A program made the translations under genes and the position numbers. A stretch of 64,000 nucleotides of DNA, from positions 682,001 through 746,000 of the forward strand of contig JASGIB010000001.1 in assembly GCA_047602125.1 (NCBI GenBank). Direction: 5' to 3'. Below the pieces are notes generated by a model, which saw nothing but the letters and a program-made list of their open reading frames with translations, did not search any database and had not been told where the DNA came from. This document shows, piece after piece, positions 61,107-64,000 of this stretch (positions are counted from its first letter, which is position 1; the number at the start of each line of letters is the position of its first letter). The DNA comes from Pseudoluteimonas sp047602125 (GTDB lineage Bacteria; Pseudomonadota; Gammaproteobacteria; Xanthomonadales; Xanthomonadaceae).

Positions 61107-62779
61107 GCGCCGGTCTTTTCCAGCGCGCGCTGCAGCGCACGGTTGTCATCGGGCTGCAGGCGCTTCGATTCGTCGAAGAAGCGGCGCGCTTCGTCCTTCT
61201 CGCCCTGCACCCACAGCACCTCGCCCAGGTGCGCGGCGATTTCCGGATCCTTCTGCAGGCCGAAGGCGCGGCGCAGTTCCACCAGCGCCTCGTCGTTGCG
61301 GCCGAGTCGGTACAGCACCCAGCCGTAGCTGTCGATGATCGCGGCGTTGTCCGGATCGGCCGCGCGCGCGCGATCGATCAGCGCCAGCGCCTCGCGGTAG
61401 CGGGTGGTGCGGTCGGCGAGCGTGTAGCCGAGCGCATTGAGCGCGGCGACGTTGTCGGGTTCGGCGACGAGGATGCGGCGCAAATCGGCCTCGGCCTTGT
61501 CGATTTCGTTGCGGCGTTCCCAGCTCAGCGAACGCGCGTACAGCAACGCGGGATCGTCGGGGAACGCGCCGAGTCCGCGCGCGTAGGCATCCTGCTCGGC
61601 GGCATCGTCGTGGTCCTTGGCCTTCAATTCCGCCTCGGCCAGGTAGGCATTGCGGCGCGCATCGTCGTCGGCCGAGGCATCGGCCTGCACCGCGCGCAGG
61701 TCGGCGTAGGCTTCGGCGCCGCGCTTCAGTTCGTGCAGCACGTAATCGGAACGGATCCGCGCCGGCCAGCGCTGTTCGCCGCCGGGCACGCTGCGGTACC
61801 AGGTCAGCGCGTCCTCGTTGCGTTCCAGCGATTCGGCGATCTGCCCGAGCAGCATGAAACGAGCGGGATCGGGCCGCGTCGCGTCGCGTTTCAATTCGTC
61901 GTAAAGCGCGCCCAGCGCCGCCTTGTCCCCGGCCTTGTCGAGCAGCGCGGCGCGCACCGCATAACTGTCCTCGTCCTGCGGGCCTTTCGCCATCACACCG
62001 GCGGCGGCGACGGGATCGCCGAGCGCGTCGTATTCAGCGGCGAGCCCGAGGCGCAGGTCGGGCAACAGCAAGGCCGCATCGGAGGCCTCGGCCAGCACCT
62101 TGCGCGCTTCGTCCGGCTTGCCCGCTTCGCGCAACTGCGCCGCGCGCAACAACGCCACCCGCGGTTCGCCGGGGAAGCGGCGCACGACTTCGCCGACGAT
62201 GCGTTCGGCCAGCGCGGGCGAGCCGATGCGCTGGGCGAAGCCGCCGAACGCCAGCCACGCCTGCAGGTCCTGCGGGATCGCGCCGTCGTCGATGATGTCC
62301 CCGAGCACCTTCGCGGCGCACTTGTCGTCCTTGCCGCTGTCGAGCGCGCCCAGCGCATAACGCCAGCCATCCTTGCCGGGATCGCGCAGCAGCGATTCGA
62401 TCCCGCGCAAGGCGTTCCCGGTCTTGCCCTGGCGCATGGCCAGCGTCGCCTCGGCGCCGCGCATCGCCAGCGTCCGCGGCGCGCGCGCCTTCCACAGCGC
62501 CAACGCATCGGCGGCGATGCGACTGTCGTTCGCCAGCAGCGCGATGCGGGTCGCGCGTTCGGCCAACCCGGCATCGTCGCCGGCGCTGCGCGCGGCCTGC
62601 AGGTACCAGCGCGCGGCCGAATCGATGTCCCCGGCCTGCAGCGCGAATTCGCCGGCCAGGGTCTGGGTCATGGCGCCGTCCGGCCTGGCGGCCGGCGCCG
62701 CCGCGACCGCCCACGACAACAGCGCGGTACAGGCGGCGATCGATGCGAAAAGGCGGGGGGAACGCCGGGATGCGGGCAT
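61103..62779 (-). CDS. Exported tetratricopeptide-repeat protein
   Basis: 558-residue protein with an N-terminal signal-like segment (FASIAACTALLSWAVAAAPA) and at least six TPR-like repeats. The clearest are residues 405-545: LLYARSLSWERRNEIDKAEA, AALNALGYTLADRTTRYREA, AIIDSYGWVLYRLGRNDEAL and HLGEVLWVQGEKDEARRFFD. It is first in the unit TPR-lolB-ispE and overlaps lolB by 4 nt. Such proteins precede lolB in related genomes and probably act as envelope scaffolds; a precise function is not known. hemA is divergent, 66 bp away. Confidence 0.85.
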   Translation of the reverse strand: MPASRRSPRLFASIAACTALLSWAVAAAPAARPDGAMTQTLAGEFALQAGDIDSAARWYLQAARSAGDDAGLAERATRIALLANDSRIAADALALWKARAPRTLAMRGAEATLAMRQGKTGNALRGIESLLRDPGKDGWRYALGALDSGKDDKCAAKVLGDIIDDGAIPQDLQAWLAFGGFAQRIGSPALAERIVGEVVRRFPGEPRVALLRAAQLREAGKPDEARKVLAEASDAALLLPDLRLGLAAEYDALGDPVAAAGVMAKGPQDEDSYAVRAALLDKAGDKAALGALYDELKRDATRPDPARFMLLGQIAESLERNEDALTWYRSVPGGEQRWPARIRSDYVLHELKRGAEAYADLRAVQADASADDDARRNAYLAEAELKAKDHDDAAEQDAYARGLGAFPDDPALLYARSLSWERRNEIDKAEADLRRILVAEPDNVAALNALGYTLADRTTRYREALALIDRARAADPDNAAIIDSYGWVLYRLGRNDEALVELRRAFGLQKDPEIAAHLGEVLWVQGEKDEARRFFDESKRLQPDDNRALQRALEKTGA

Positions 62780-62845
62780 GGTCGCGGACTGGGCCGTAAA
62801 ATGACGGCCTTCTCGCGCGAGAGCTTAGCGCAAGCACCTGAACGG

Positions 62846-64000
62846 ATGAGACTGTTCGCACTCGGCATCAACCACCAGACCGCGCCGGTCGACCTGCGCG
62901 AACGGGTGGCGTTCGATCCCGACATGCTCGCCCCGGCCCTGTCCGCGTTGCAGGCGCTGCCGCAGGTGCGGGAAGTGGCGCTGCTCTCCACCTGCAACCG
63001 CACCGAGCTCTACGCCTATGCCGACGACGACGGCAGCGCGCTGTCCGACTGGCTCGCGACCCATCCGGAAACGAACGGCGATCTCCACGCCTACCTCTAT
63101 ACCCATCGCGACGGCGAAGCCGCGCGCCACCTGTTCCGCGTCGCCGCGGGGCTGGATTCGCTGGTGCTGGGCGAACCGCAGATCCTCGGCCAGGTGAAGC
63201 AGGCCTGGAGCGCGGCGCGCGGCGCGGGCACGCTGGGCAACCGCCTCGACCGCCTGTTCCAGCAGGCCTTCGCCACCGCCAAGCGCGCGCGCAGCGAAAC
63301 CCGCATCGGCGCGAATCCCGTTTCCGTCGCATCGGCCGCGGTGCGGTTGGCGCAAGAATCCTTCGCCCGCCCGGCCGATGCCAGCATCCTGCTGGTCGGC
63401 GCCGGCGAAACCATCGAACTGGTCGCGCGCCATCTGGTGCAGGCCGGTGCGAAGCGATTGCTGGTGGCGAACCGCACGCTCGCGCATGCGCAGCAACTCG
63501 CCAGCCGCCACGGCGGCATCGCATTGCCGCTGGACGAACTCGAGCGCCACCTCGCCGAAGCCGACATCGTGTTTTCGGCGACCGCAAGCCGCGAACCGGT
63601 GCTGCATCGCGCGCAGGTCGAAGCCGCCCTCGCCCGCCGCCGCCACCGGCCGATGCTGCTGCTCGACCTCGCCGTGCCGCGCGACATCGCCGCCGACGTC
63701 GCCGGCTTGCGCGACGCGTTCGTCTACACCGTCGACGACCTGCAACGCGTGGTCGAGGACAACCGCCGCGGCCGGCGCGAAGCCGCCGAGGCCGCCGAGG
63801 CGATCATCGAACTGCAGGTCGCGCGCTATCTCGAAGCCAGCGGCGCCGACGCCGGCCTCGCGCCACTCAAGCGCCTGCGCGCGCATGGCGAACGCAGCAG
63901 TGCCGACGTGCTGGCGAAGGCGAAGCAGCAACTTGCCGCCGGCGGCGATCCGCATGCGGTGCTCGACTACCTCGCGCACACGTTGACCAACCGCCTGCTG
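62846..64000 (+). CDS. hemA: Glutamyl-tRNA reductase, N-terminal part
   Basis: First enzyme of tetrapyrrole synthesis by the C5 pathway; it reduces glutamyl-tRNA to glutamate-1-semialdehyde. 385 codons are visible and the frame runs off the window, where about 35-50 residues should remain. It begins MRLFALGINHQTAPVDLRER. The active-site Cys50 in LLSTCNRTELYAY is intact, followed by LDSLVLGEPQILGQVKQAWS and the NADPH fold ILLVGAGETIELVARHLVQ. The dimerisation domain is reached at the window end. The start at 62846 has no strong ribosome site but matches the family. Confidence 0.96.
   Translation, partial: MRLFALGINHQTAPVDLRERVAFDPDMLAPALSALQALPQVREVALLSTCNRTELYAYADDDGSALSDWLATHPETNGDLHAYLYTHRDGEAARHLFRVAAGLDSLVLGEPQILGQVKQAWSAARGAGTLGNRLDRLFQQAFATAKRARSETRIGANPVSVASAAVRLAQESFARPADASILLVGAGETIELVARHLVQAGAKRLLVANRTLAHAQQLASRHGGIALPLDELERHLAEADIVFSATASREPVLHRAQVEAALARRRHRPMLLLDLAVPRDIAADVAGLRDAFVYTVDDLQRVVEDNRRGRREAAEAAEAIIELQVARYLEASGADAGLAPLKRLRAHGERSSADVLAKAKQQLAAGGDPHAVLDYLAHTLTNRLL

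Overview
The window is a high-GC chromosomal segment of a gammaproteobacterium. The gene set and order (a class II DAHP synthase, malate dehydrogenase and methylcitrate genes, hemA-lolB-ispE-tRNA-prs-rplY-pth-ychF, tuf2 inside a tRNA operon, a TonB receptor with FecI/FecR) best fit the Xanthomonadales (Lysobacter/Luteimonas-like). This placement is an inference from gene content, not from a database search. I see no insertion sequence, prophage, integron or CRISPR array.

Left flank (1-13960): mixed housekeeping genes. These are the C-terminal part of 2,4-dienoyl-CoA reductase, a SleB-like wall hydrolase, a glutathione S-transferase, a propionate-catabolism pair prpB-prpC followed at once by a channel-like membrane protein, a JmjC/cupin protein, malate dehydrogenase, a PLP aminotransferase, cyclophilin, TypA/BipA, a DUF2127 membrane protein, DAHP synthase II and DsbB.

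Centre (13932-47124): about 33 kb entirely on the minus strand, holding nearly the whole transcription/translation superoperon. In transcription order: promoter, tRNA-Tyr, tRNA-Gly, tRNA-Thr, tuf2, tRNA-Trp, secE, nusG, rplK-rplA, rplJ-rplL, rpoB-rpoC; then the str operon rpsL-rpsG-fusA-tuf1; then S10 (rpsJ-rplC-D-W-B-rpsS-rplV-rpsC-rplP-rpmC-rpsQ), spc (rplN-X-E-rpsN-H-rplF-R-rpsE-rpmD-rplO-secY) and alpha (rpsM-rpsK-rpsD-rpoA-rplQ), closed by a terminator. The genes are tightly packed, often overlapping, except for a few 170-350 bp spacers rich in perfect hairpins. The str and S10 leaders share two RNA elements: a hairpin following AAATGAGG about 40 nt from each predicted start, and a terminator-like hairpin followed by TTCGTTTT. 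These look like common control elements for the two operons. The two tuf copies are identical and the identity stops at the start and stop codons.

Right flank (47184-54294): two divergent units. A cyanophycinase-like protein and an isoaspartyl peptidase/asparaginase, both with export signals, face a FecI-type sigma factor, a FecR anti-sigma factor and a large TonB-dependent receptor with an N-terminal signalling (STN) domain. Together they may be an inducible system for periplasmic breakdown and uptake of cyanophycin-like polymer or peptides. This is the best candidate here for an undescribed system.

Right end (54318-64000): a TPR-sulfotransferase, ychF, pth, rplY, prs, tRNA-Gln, ispE, lolB and a TPR protein on the minus strand, with divergent hemA running off the end. 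The ispE reading frame runs 23 nt into the tRNA-Gln gene.
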